A DNA stretch of 64,000 nt. Source: Capniomyces stellatus. Taxonomy: Eukaryota; Kickxellomycota; Harpellomycetes; Harpellales; Legeriomycetaceae. The stretch is from NCBI GenBank assembly GCA_001661515.1, contig LUVW01000021.1, positions 132,785 through 196,784 on the forward strand, written 5' to 3'. How positions within the stretch are numbered: the first letter of the stretch is position 1; every line of letters starts with the position of its first letter. Position numbers and translations under genes: made by a program. The notes under the pieces are model-generated. The model worked only from the letters and a program-made list of their open reading frames with translations, was not told the DNA's origin and did not search any database. Positions 1-10,270 of the stretch are shown in pieces.

Positions 1-123
1 ACACATTTTTTTCTTTTTTTCTTTTTACCAATTTCCTTTTATTCATTTGATCAGTTGAATTTTTCATCCTCTAACCGATGTTTGTTTCTGTTTCTGTTTC
101 TGTCTCTGTTTTATCTGTTGTAG

Positions 124-247
124 TAATCCTCAAGTCAGAAATGCCTTTGCCACTGCTGGCGGATTTACTCCTCAGCTGCACTATCAGTATGTTCTAGAAG
201 CCGCGTTTTCAGGAATCGAAGTTCCTCAGCCATCTGATAATCTCTAA
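124..247 (+). CDS. 3' terminal exon of an unrecognised protein (partial)
   Basis: A pyrimidine-rich stretch (positions 1-120) ends in a good acceptor, TGTTGTAG, and is followed by an open frame of about 41 codons that ends in TAA at 245-247. The frame includes the residues AGGFTPQLHYQY and ends in PSDNL. Codon composition is clearly richer in G+C than the surrounding DNA, which supports a real last exon. The rest of the gene lies left of the window. I do not recognise the family, and the acceptor could be a few bases further in. Confidence 0.5.
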
Positions 248-626
248 TGTTTTTAGTTTGATGTATTATTTGGTTTAGTTCCCTTTTCTTCTTTGTTTTT
301 TCATTTATTAACATTTTACAATTTCACTATTTAAACTCTTTTCCAACTTTTTTTTTTCACTTGTAAAAAAAGCAAAAAATAAACAAGTTATATGATAGCC
401 AGTGACAAGGATGGCTCAGTCGAACTTTACTAACAATAAACGTTGCTTCTAATTAGAAACGACCAGTGAGTAGAAATACTTGGTAATCTTTGCTTTCATT
501 GTACCTTGAGAATTATTCTTTGTTTTTTTTAAAATTTTTATTAGTCCATTCCAGGAAAACAAAATCACAATAAATCAGCTATAATCATAATTATTTAATA
601 TAAATCAAGTTTGTTTAGCTACCGAA
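248..626. other. intergenic region between two convergent gene ends
   Basis: AT-rich DNA between the end of the partial plus-strand gene and the stop codon of the minus-strand thioesterase. The plus-strand poly-T/poly-A tracts fit 3' UTR sequence. A short A-box-like string near 411 has no matching B box, so no tRNA is called. Confidence 0.5.
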
Positions 627-2643
627 TCAAATCAGCTTAGGAGGGTAGCTTTGTATTTTTTTATTGACCGCCTTCCCATCAACCAACTCATCCTTGGGAA
701 TTGTGCCTCTTAGCAATGCCTCCTGAGAAATCGAAGCCACCATAACCCCCTCGCGGTTGAAAACCCTTCCAGTTGCGTACACCCGGCCATTAGCTGCCCG
801 CGGACTCTCCATCTCAAACATCAGCCATTCACTGGCGTTAAACGGCGCGTGGAACCAAACCGAGTGGTCCAAAGACGCCAGTATCCGAATCCCTTGGTTA
901 TCATGCCCAAACCCTATTCCGTGCGGCAAAGTCGCCGTAAATAACAGTCTGAAGTCACTGAAATAAACAAGTGCGCTTTGGTTCATCAGCTGCGTCGTCA
1001 ACTCCCCATTCTCTACCTCTGAGTTTGTCATGCACTTAAACCACCATTGACGGTACGGATTTGTCGGCTTTGAATGGTGGATCTGCCGGTCGTTCCTGTC
1101 AAGCTTCAGCTTCCCCGGATCCTCCTCATTCGCTCGCACCAGCTTGCATATCACACCAACTGTCCCGTCTCTTGGCAGCTCCTCGTACCCCTCACTTGAC
1201 AAGTCACTAAACATGTGTCTAGGTCCGTCAAAAAGCACATCATCCTCCACATCTTCTGGCGGCGGAACGTCTGGCATCTTATACTATTTTAACAACCATA
1301 CCCAATCAGAACAAAACAAAACAAAATGAAACGAAAACATTTAGTTTAGCAATTTCTCATTATTACATACAATATTTCCCAGGCCTCACAAATTTATTTT
1401 TATATTCCTTTTCACTTACTTGATGTTGGACTTCGGACTCTTCTGGAACTTGGAAACTAACTGTAACCATATATATATCTTTTCCATTCTGTTTTGCCCG
1501 AACCGTTCTTAAACAAAACGATCTCCCTATGAAATACAGCCAATTGGACACACATTTTTAAAGCTTGTATTTCTTGCATATAAAACAAAAACTCTATCTT
1601 TATTTACTAAATCGTCTGTGTGGCTTTTACCATCTCTAACTGTCTCAACATGATAGTAAATTGGCGTTTTGTTGCTCCCAGGCAGCAAAAAATACGAATG
1701 CATGGACTACACATATCGCAAATTATAGCATTACACATAAACACACATCAATATTGTCCCTGTGTACATCAGCTATCGAATACTTGTTTGATGTATTCCT
1801 TCTTTGTATAGCTACACAAACATATATATGGCTTTTAGGTCTCTTTTATTTACATGCGCAACAAATCCTTTCCCAACTGTCAATGTAGCTGCTGCAAACG
1901 CCTGCCCAGCAATCTGCCCTCCTATAGTCATATCACAGTACAAGGTGACCGAGTCTTGTATTTAAACTGTTGTATTTATCATACCAACTTGATACTAAAC
2001 ATACATATTCCTAATACTATAATAGTTGGATGTGCCCCTCGCTACCCCCCCCCCCCCCCCCCCCCCCNNNNCCCCCCCCCCCCCACCCACTTTCTATATT
2101 TATGCACAGTACAAACTTACCAAATACCCCTCTTGAGAGCGAAGGATGCCATAGCTCTTTGCTCCTAAACACATTTGGCTCAATTTCTTTTCATATATCA
2201 TTAACAAAAAATAATAAAGAATTAGTAACAGATAAAGGACCATACTCTGTCTGTTAATACACTTATTCTTGATAATATCATCAATATATTTCGCCGCTGT
2301 CACAACCACAACCACAACAACTTTCACTCTTGTTATGGTTATTACCAGCTTTTTATTACAAGCTATTGAACAACTCTTCAGTGAGATATAGTGTGATAAC
2401 CTGTATGCACTTACTGTCAACGCTTAAAGCATGGGTTATGAGCATTACCATTCTGGGTCTACTTGCTGAAAAGTTCCTTGTTTGCCCAACGTTTGTTCTG
2501 TTTTCTATTAGCGTTGATTTGGTTAAAATATTCGAATTTCTACCTAGATATTTCGTGTTTACCGAGAATGCTTTCGCTATTCCATTTATATTTTCCCCTC
2601 TGTTAAAAAAGTTATTTCTACACAACGCCAAAAGCCTGTACAT
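627..2643 (-). CDS. acyl-CoA thioesterase II (TesB/ACOT8 family), six exons, with mitochondrial-type presequence
   Basis: Rebuilt exons, 5' to 3' on the minus strand: 2643-2415, 2186-2121, 1921-1854, 1706-1631, 1526-1420, 1277-627. All phases fit, giving 398 residues. The chain follows the TesB/ACOT8 double-hotdog fold in order: an N-terminal FRSKELW...SRGVFG block, GGQIAGQAFAAA, a SYFLLPG block, RTVRAKQNGKDIY, PDVPPPED, then the second hotdog with LDHSVWFHAPF and ASISQEALLR. The family's Asp (in LDHS) and Gln (in SQE) positions are present. Known role: hydrolysis of acyl-CoA to free fatty acid and CoA. Residues 1 to about 62 are rich in Arg/Asn/Ser and reach RNFSASRPR, typical of a mitochondrial presequence. 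The C-terminus (PPKLI) is not a peroxisomal SKL signal. Five introns use GTAAGT- or GTAAA-like donors. The acceptor of exon 2 (AAAAG) is the weakest border. Confidence 0.85.
2045..2084. repeat. poly-C tract with four unresolved bases
   Basis: A run of C of about 40 bp interrupted by N at 2068-2071. It lies inside the second intron of the thioesterase gene (1922-2120), so it does not affect the protein. The Ns probably mark an assembly join or sequencing collapse in the homopolymer, so the true length is unknown. Confidence 0.9.
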
Positions 2644-2655
2644 TACTAGCTCTCA

Positions 2656-2676
2656 CCCTAACCCTAACCTAACCTA
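2656..2676. promoter_or_regulatory. telomere-like (TTAGGG-type) motif just upstream of the thioesterase ATG
   Basis: Plus strand reads CCCTAACCCTAACCTAACCTA, that is TTAGGG/TTAGG units on the coding strand of the minus-strand thioesterase, 13 bp upstream of its start codon. Such teloboxes in fungal promoters are known binding sites for Myb-like telobox factors (Tbf1/Teb1 type). Binding here is inference. It could alternatively be a relic of telomere repair. Confidence 0.5.
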
Positions 2677-3651
2677 TTTCTCAAAAAATTTAAAGCAAAC
2701 AAGTTTACACAGGCCTGGAGAACCCGACGATATAAATTCAAAACCTTTTTTTTTCTCCTTTTTTTCTTGAAAATAAGCGGAAAAATACTGGAAACAATAG
2801 TCGGCTATCTAAATACTCCTGGAATACCTTAATATGCTTTTAGCTGATTTATTACTTAGCTATTCGTTGGAGCTTTTTCAATTATCGTCGTTTCTCCTAT
2901 TTCTCATGTTGATTTCCACATTACGTTGGTTCTCTTATTTACCTTTTTCTTTATTTTGTGATTGTTGCCATTATACCACCATGTTCGTTTTTGTTTTTTT
3001 TTTACCGTTAGCAACATTTAAGGGGACTCGCTTATTAAATCCTAGTAACCTAAAGGTGTGCTTATGTAAACCACCTTTTTTTTTCTTCAACGTATGAATG
3101 TCGCACTTTTCGACAAAAGCCCACGTTTATTCGCCAATCATAACAATTTAACCCCTAATACCATTCTGTTCTGTTATTTTGTTTTGGCCTTTATATGTTT
3201 TTGTTTGGCCAGAGTTTTGTCTCACTTTGGCTCGTTAGTTTCATGTTCACAATACCGACTCTATTGATCAAAAATACTCGTACTTTTTTTTTGTATTTTT
3301 ACACTTTCAAATGTCTGTCTTTAAAACACCTTAAAAAAAGAAACAGAATTAACTTGCTAAACCACTTTGAAATCACGCTCTTATAATTTGTTATCAACTC
3401 TAACTTTACTGGTTTTACTCTCAACTCCCCCCCCCCACCTGTTTTTTTGATTTGTTTTTCTTCCTTTTTTCCTTCTTTTTTCACACTTCCGACTTTCTTG
3501 TCAACGCTACATTAAATTTCAAGCATAATTGTAAAGAAAACAATAAAAAAAAACGTGACTGGTAACTTGCCCCTCAAGTCCTTCACCAAACTAACAATCA
3601 TAACATACTCGTGTGCAAGTTTGTGGTTTATTCTACCTGTAACACCATTAT
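2677..3651. other. AT-rich intergenic stretch
   Basis: I see no supportable gene. Reading frames here are short, rich in Phe/Leu and explained by T-tracts. A short poly-C run lies near 3427. Confidence 0.4.
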
Positions 3652-4096
3652 TCAAAACAAATCAGCTATCGTTTGGAAACCAACGCAAAACTCCATTATA
3701 AAACCTAAAAGCCATCTCCATAATTGTTTAGGACTAGTTATGATTCCCAAAATTTCTGATATCTGTAACCCCAGTAAATATCAGACCTGGTTGGTTTTGT
3801 ACCGCAAAGTCGAGCGTAATACAAGCCTCGAGCTTAGTTTAAAATTAGTCAAAATAAATGGATGAAAAAAAGTTATACTTCCAGTATTTATCTGAAATAA
3901 ACAGACCTTCCTTGCACAGCTTGACCAATTCTAAGCCATAAACGGTAGCCTGCAACACCGGTTTCCACAAATCTATACAAAGGCGTGAGGTATTGGTAGT
4001 TAGTTAGATGTTCAGATCGAAATGGTGTTTTTACCTACCGTTAGTTTATCTTCTCCATGTACTTGGTGTGGTGAAATCAATCGTGTAAACACATTT
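3652..4096 (-). CDS. unrecognised multi-exon gene or pseudogene (3' part)
   Basis: Four adjacent exon-like segments on the minus strand keep one frame: 4096-4035 (contains LISPHQVHGEDKLTV, donor GTAAAA), 3972-3879 (contains LWKPVLQATVYGLELVKLC), 3832-3787 (RLVLRSTLRYKTNQ) and 3762-3652 (ISEILGII..., ending in TGA). Acceptors are ATTAG, TATAG, TAAG and TTACAG, and the phases match at the first three joins. The last two segments are separated by only 24 nt, which begin GT, end CAG, and contain an in-frame TGA. That is either an extremely short intron or a nonsense mutation. The composition (hydrophobic and Trp/Leu-rich) suggests a membrane-associated protein. More exons probably lie upstream (4200-4300). 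I cannot name the family. Confidence 0.4.
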
Positions 4097-5208
4097 CTAA
4101 TGCAGCAACAAAAAAAAGTGTGTGAATAAAGGATGCTATACTTTGTAGAAACCTAGCCAAAAAGCAGGTATATGCTATAGCAAAGCTATCAAGTCCGACT
4201 TTGAAGGACGACTAGTACAGAGCCGCATCAGAGCTTTTTTTGCTTGTAAACTCCTAGACCAATCTTGCTTGGCTTCAATATCCTTATTAAGCTCAGCATA
4301 GCCTCACAATTAGACCAATTGTTCAAGCAAAATGTAAACATAGTTTATTATAAAAAAACAAAAACAAAAACAAAACTGTTTGTATACAAAAAAATCGAAT
4401 TAGCAAATAATGGAACATTTCAAATATATCGAGTTGAACCAAAATAAAAAATAAACAATCATCTGGCGAACAGCCACGTTTTACCTAGAATAGGGGTTTG
4501 TAAATACACTTGTTTATATTTCCAAAAACAATCAAACTCGCTCATTTCATAGACTTTTTTTAATTTTATCTTGATTGTTGATCCGAAGAATCGCTTGGTT
4601 AAAGGTCATAAAGGCTGATAGTTATCTTCTTTATAAATAAAAAAGAGGCCATAAAACTATTCAATAAATATAATCAAGTCACTTTTAAATTATACGATTT
4701 GGCCCCCAACCCACATATCAACCACTCATCTTTTTGTATCAGTTTAAACAAACGATTTGGCAATAATAGGCTAGTAAAAACAAAGTGTGGCAGAGACAGC
4801 TGAGAATAAATATAATACTCGGCATAATCAAACTTCTTTTAAGGTTTGAATGACCAGCTAATAGGTTGCTTTGTCCATTCCTTTTTTGATTTAACTCGGA
4901 CGACTTTAAAACCAAGAAAGATTAAAACACCTACATGCTTGACCAGGAAAAAAGAACTATTGATTTTGAAGCAATAGATAAATATTTAGAAAACTATAGG
5001 AAATTATTCCCAAGACATAAATAAGATAATAATATTTTTATTTTCAAAATTTAACAGACAAAATAATTCATAATAAATAAATAAAACACCTACATGTTGT
5101 GATTAGGTTTGCAATTTGTGGTATCTTTAGTCACACTTATCAAAAGTGGCTGGAGAAAAAAAAACAGCAAATAATGACAACAAAAGAGAAAAAAATAAAA
5201 GACAACAA

Positions 5209-5291
5209 AAAAGAAAAGAGAAAAGAGAAAAGAGAAAAGAGAAAAGAGAAAAGAGAAAAGAGTAAAGAGTAAAGAGTAAAGAGTAAAGAGC
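5209..5291. repeat. purine tandem repeat (AAAAGAG)n changing to (TAAAGAG)n
   Basis: About twelve 7-bp units: the first eight read AAAAGAG, the rest TAAAGAG, a typical slippage array with one unit conversion. It creates two long Phe/Leu/Ser frames on the minus strand, which I regard as artefacts. Confidence 0.85.
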
Positions 5292-5702
5292 AAAAAGTAA
5301 AAGAAAGTAAAATATTACAGCACGGTACGTCAAGCTAAAATATTAATGATGGATTTCTTGCCGACTTCTAAATGGAGATAATTATTGAAACAATTATATG
5401 CCCAACAAACAACTGACCTACTAATACAATTGTAAGGCAGTGTATCAGTGGTGCGAGCACAACCACCAGTGGCTGATAAATAGATTGGTCTTCAATTACA
5501 ATCACATCGGTAGCATTAATTTTGGCTTATTTAGTCTATGTAGGCAGATTATGTTGCCAATATATATCATTGTTTAATGAGTATATATATTTATTAGCTA
5601 CAAGTTAATTAATGCCGAATAGAATGATGTATCCAAATCAAGTAGTAGTCCTAAATCCACAGATAAGCATGTCGTGTGATATCATAATATTTCTTAAAAA
5701 CG

Positions 5703-5710
5703 TATAAAAG
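5703..5710 (+). promoter_or_regulatory. TATA box candidate for the secreted-family gene at 6042
   Basis: TATAAAAG lies 339 bp upstream of the ATG. Comparable TATAAA elements stand 260-345 bp upstream of all four family members, which suggests a common promoter layout with a long 5' leader or a leader intron. No start site can be fixed from sequence alone. Confidence 0.35.
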
Positions 5711-6041
5711 GTTACACGATGTCGATGAAGGTAAATACCAAGCATTATCATATCTAAACACCAGCTTATCTCTCAATCCGAGTAACTATTCCAATTTATG
5801 ATACGATTTTTGCGTGTATTGGACTAAACTTACAGTAACGCAAGATTTCATATAAACATCATCATTTTTAGCACGTCCACACCAGTTTAGAAGAATACAT
5901 ACACCCAAAAGCAGAAGTGGGAACTTATTTCACATAGATTAAATATAACAAAGCATCTTCTAAACCCAAGGATATCCAAACCAAGTAGAATATCATTCAC
6001 ACCAAAAACAAACAAACAACTATAAATAAATCCAACAGAAA

Positions 6042-7127
6042 ATGAGACTTAGCTCAATTTTCAGCGCAGGCCAAGTTATATTGCTCTTTGGTTTGCCTGT
6101 GTTTTCCAGAAAACTCAAAGAAATGAATCTTGTTAAAAAAGATGACACTTCTATCGTTCAAAGCATTATCCAGGACTTTGACGAGTTCGCAGCTATCTCT
6201 GACAACGTTTTTGGAGTTACCATTGATGACTCTGTTGACATTTCAGCTTGCGAATCCCAGAGCACAGTAGAAATAACCACACGGACCATCAAATCACCAA
6301 ATATAAATACCAGTATTTTCACACCCACCATCTCAGTTGGTCCTGGAACAGTGATCGAGTATATAACTATGACCATGCTGCATACATACACAGTTGATCT
6401 CAACGACCCAAATGCATACGTCACAGCCATATTAAGATCGGAGCTTTGCATGGACCCAAACACACAAGATGAAGTGCCCACAACATCAGTGGTTGATGAA
6501 ACCGATTCCTGTATTTACACGCACCCAGAAGTGACGGTTTCAGTCGGTGGGTCATTCAACAGCGACGCCTCATTCAATACAGATAACCCAATTGAAATAA
6601 ACTGTCCCAACGACCAGTTCCAGGTTACTTTTAATGGTAAAAACGGAATCAATTACTATCTCAAGATTAGCGATCTAAAGGGACAGGAAAACAGCGACAA
6701 AGTTCTTGGTTACTACGGAATGGCGTCAGGGGTTGTAGACTTAAAAGTTTTAAAAGATAGTTTCAGATATTTTAGAAATGATGGCACTGATGACCCAGAG
6801 ATGATGCTTAGATCTACACCCAACGGGGCTTATTTGGGAGTCAACAACAACATGCTTGTAGGAGATCTAAGCTTTGATTACCCATTTATTGACTACATGG
6901 GGAGCGATAAGCTGTATGTGATGTTTGGGTCTGGTGAAAGCAACGCAGTAATCAGTAACATTGCTATTTACTGCAATGATGGAACAAAGTGTCCAACGCT
7001 GGCCGTACAGCCAATCAGACCCACATCGACGCCTCCCAATGGCCAAATAGTTACGCTCACAATTGAACTTGATTCCGAAGAGTCACAATTTACCGAGTCA
7101 ATGGCCATCCATTCCGCTATTGGCTAA
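6042..7127 (+). CDS. secreted two-module protein, family member A
   Basis: 361 residues, single exon, ATG in an A-rich context. A hydrophobic signal peptide covers about residues 1-22, followed by a charged leader (NLVKKDD). Module 1 (about 70-136) is bracketed by Cys70 and Cys136 and carries ITTRTIKSPNI, SVGPGTVIEYITMT and LNDPNAY. Module 2 (about 184-311) is bracketed by Cys188 and Cys311 and carries IEINCPNDQFQVTF, YYLKISDLKG, SDKVLGYYG, RSTPNGAYLGVNN and LYVMFGS. It looks like a beta-sandwich, perhaps similar to carbohydrate-binding or FAMT-type folds, but I cannot assign it. Close relatives lie at 10271 and 29933. A secreted or cell-surface role is inferred from the signal peptide and the absence of internal membrane segments. 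Function unknown. Confidence 0.85.
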   Translation: MRLSSIFSAGQVILLFGLPVFSRKLKEMNLVKKDDTSIVQSIIQDFDEFAAISDNVFGVTIDDSVDISACESQSTVEITTRTIKSPNINTSIFTPTISVGPGTVIEYITMTMLHTYTVDLNDPNAYVTAILRSELCMDPNTQDEVPTTSVVDETDSCIYTHPEVTVSVGGSFNSDASFNTDNPIEINCPNDQFQVTFNGKNGINYYLKISDLKGQENSDKVLGYYGMASGVVDLKVLKDSFRYFRNDGTDDPEMMLRSTPNGAYLGVNNNMLVGDLSFDYPFIDYMGSDKLYVMFGSGESNAVISNIAIYCNDGTKCPTLAVQPIRPTSTPPNGQIVTLTIELDSEESQFTESMAIHSAIG

Positions 7128-8327
7128 AAAAAATATTTGTACAGGATTTTTGAGCCGTCAATATCGGTTAGAGTTTTACCAAGCCACTTTAGATAAAAAT
7201 AGATGGAAAATTGAAATAACGGTGTGGGACTATGCCGACATCTCTTATTTATAATTCATAAAGCGCAAGCTAGTTTTGGTTGTTTATGTACTTATTTTAC
7301 ATTAGCATTCCAATATCCCATATTGCAAATATTTCGTTATACATATACTTTTTGTAAATTTTTTTATATTTAAAATATACTCCTTTTCATTCACAACAAA
7401 CGCATTTATCTGGAGAAGTTTACCCAACAAAGCATCAATCCCAACTCCAATGCGGATAACCCATAGAGAAAACAAGCCTGTATACTCATACCCTATACTT
7501 CTTGGTGGCTGTTTAAACACAGCCTACTAATAAATAAACCTATCAATAAATCACAGTACGCTCTTCAAATCTGGGGGTTGTGCTACATTAACATAATTCT
7601 GGCTCAGATGGGGCTGCTATTCCCGCCTGTAAAGGTGCTTGACGGTGGGAATTTGAGAGTCTTTTTTGTTAAAGAATTTAACCAAGTGGTTAATTTATAT
7701 GTCGGTCTTTTAAAAATCATAGCATGCGACCTGTATATTTGTATATTCTCAGTCAAGTTTGTTATCCTTATTCTTTTCATTCATATATTCCACATACTTT
7801 TTGTTTGTTTATTCCACATAATTTTTATAAATTGCGTTTCAAAGTGGCATTACAGACCAAACAGGTCTGCAAAAATAAATAAATATATATCTACCTCTTC
7901 TGCTAAACGATCAAGCATCCTTATACTATTTTATAGGAAGTCTCGTGCACCATAAATCGTGGTTTATGACTGTTGCTCTCATAGCTCAGCACAGGCGAGC
8001 AGAAATTGATATATGTTACAGGTGATAACAGAAAATGCGAGCTGTAATTATAATTCACCAACTTTGGGTTGGCTTTCTGCTGTGTTTAAAGAAAGTACAC
8101 TTGGTAGAGTGTTTTTAATTAGGGGTTAATACCACGTTGCAGCCTGTATCTTGCACATATTTTGTTTTATTGAATCTCTTGCTTATATTTTTTCAATCAC
8201 AGCATCTAAACTATACCTTATTATTTTTTTTTATTGAAATTAAACTATACCTTATTAATTGTTTCCTCTTTCTTGCTTTCTTCTTTTTATTTTTTCTTCT
8301 CTCTCTCTATTTCCCTCCCTCTTTCTT

Positions 8328-8360
8328 GCGCGCGCGCGTGTGTGTGTGTGTGTGTGTGTG
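8328..8360. repeat. (GC)n/(GT)n microsatellite
   Basis: A GCGCGCGCGC block runs directly into about ten GT units. It lies next to a CT-rich stretch in non-coding DNA. Confidence 0.9.
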
Positions 8361-9960
8361 TTATTTAGTTTCTCAGACAACGAGCGGCAGCGAGTCCAAC
8401 ATTACAATGGTAATAGTCGAGTAAGTTTGGTTGTGTATTTTTTATCTGTGTCATTCTTTTTTTCCCAAGCCTATTCATAAATGTGAGTTGACAAGCGGGC
8501 ATCAAAGTTTACAAGACACTACATTTATATATTGTGTCTTTTAGACTTGTATTGTCATCAGAGCCTTAAGTCTGAAACCAAAGCGACAACCAAAGTGTGA
8601 AGCCACTTTCGAATCTAGACTTGGTGGTGATAAACCAGAAATATTGATAAAAAAAGTATTTAAATTCATAACTGTTAATTGGTTGTTGCAGCTAGTAAAT
8701 AGGCCCTTGGCTAGTTTGTAGTGTTTTATAAAAGGGCCATGTAGATTCTATACGCCGTGCAAAAAAGTAGAGTATTAATCGCAAGCCCAACAAAATAAGC
8801 TTAGAACATAGGGCTTAGAAAAATTAATAGTGACCAGTGGGGTGGCGCGTTTTTTTTAAATTTTTTTTTTTTGACTTTTACGTTGGCAGTTAGTATACAA
8901 GGTCATCGTATTCATTTTTTAATGTAATGGATGTGCCGTAAAGACTTGTTGATTTCATTTATGAAGCAAAGTTGTCAAGCTTTTTAATCATTTAAATAAA
9001 TAATTTAAAATGAAAGGGATTGTTGTGTTAATAGGGATATTATAAAGTGGGAAATAAATCTGAATATTATTTCTGCCACTTGTTGTCGAGCTGAAAAACC
9101 CATTGTTTCTCGTCGATAAACAATTTATCATTTATACACGAGCAAGCCTATTGCATTGTTGCCAGAGTAAGCTCAACTTTTTTGGCTCAAGTGTATCAAA
9201 GTCAACATCTAGCACCCTATTTTCTCTTTACCTAGTAGTTTTTTTTTGATTTTTTTTTTTACACATTCTGATGGAAACATCCAGGTTCACAATTCGCGTG
9301 CCAATAGATCGGGGTTAGTGGCCACAAGGCTTGTTTTGATAAATTGAAACTCAGCGATATATAAAGTGTGGCAGCTAAAATATGGAATTAATTATGACTA
9401 CGATTGCTATTAATATGGCTCGGCATAACAGGATGGTATCACTTATAAACACAGTGATGTGGTTATTGTTGCTGATAATGCCTTTATAGGACCACAAAAC
9501 AATGCCTGCATCATTTACTAATGTCTAAACCTATATGTTTAAATATGTTTCATCGTCTTATCAGTATAGTTACAATAACTATACGACATGATGTATGTGG
9601 GACATAGTGTGCGACATCTCTATTATTTTAAAGTGGCTTTTAAGCAGGTACAAAGAGCAGATAATGGTTTAACACACTCAAAATCAGATGTATTTTATAT
9701 AACCAGTCCAACAATGGTACTCTTGGTTGGTGATAGCGCTCAACAAACAAACACACATAGTTTGGTGCGTATTTTTGAATCCAGGAGGCGGTTATGTGCA
9801 AGTTTGGCTACATAGATTAAAGGATAATGCTATTAGTATCCATGCCATCAAACTTGTTTATTAGATAGAGTGATAGTACGGTACTATAAAAGCTGTATGT
9901 CGATTTTTGACTATTGCAAATATTGAAAACAGTAGCAGTCATCCGAGCTTGGAAATCGTA

Positions 9961-9968
9961 TAAAACGG
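9961..9968 (+). promoter_or_regulatory. TATA box candidate for the secreted-family gene at 10271
   Basis: TATAAAAC lies 310 bp upstream of the ATG, matching the spacing at the paralogues. A second AT-rich TATATATAC string sits nearer, around 10153, so the functional element is uncertain. Confidence 0.3.
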
Positions 9969-10270
9969 AAAGGATGTTCTGAGAAAAGTGACATCAAAAT
10001 ATTCTTTTTAATCGCCAGGTAATAAGAAACTGTGGTCTGTCATCAATCAGTCTTTAATACACACACAAACACATAGTGCGCACGGAAATCATAGACCAGC
10101 AATAGTTGTCACACGCAACCCCATACCAAAACTCACACTCATACTCACACTAGTATATATACATTGTTTACTCTTTTCATCATTTGATCCAAAAGTTGAT
10201 ACAAAACTTTGAATAGTTACATATCCATACAACCATTTAGTCACTAAAGGGGGAAAAAAAAGAAATAAAG

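Larger units (their letters stand above)
4097..6041. other. AT-rich intergenic region; leader of the first secreted-family gene at its right end
   Basis: No clear gene. Coding-like strings near 4200-4290 on the minus strand may be upstream exons of the neighbouring unrecognised gene but end in stop codons. A purine tandem repeat lies at 5209-5291. The last 340 bp form the promoter and leader of the gene at 6042. Confidence 0.4.
7128..10270. other. 3.1-kb AT-rich spacer between family members A and B
   Basis: No gene I can support. Short coding-like strings occur on the minus strand near 7395-7480 (LFSLWVIRIGVGIDALLG followed by a GTAAAC donor) and near 7620-7690, and could be exons of an unseen gene. 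T-rich DNA and a GC/GT microsatellite lie at 8270-8360. The last 300 bp are the promoter and leader of the gene at 10271. Confidence 0.4.

Noticed and set aside
400..480. Possible tRNA (A-box-like TGGCTCAGTCG)
   Set aside because: No B box, no cloverleaf pairing and no anticodon arm could be drawn.
2330..2770. 146-codon plus-strand frame
   Set aside because: It overlaps the first exon of the thioesterase on the other strand and ends in a T-tract; composition is non-coding.
5090..5333. Phe/Leu/Ser-rich minus-strand frames
   Set aside because: Produced by the AAAAGAG repeat; hydrophobic appearance is compositional.
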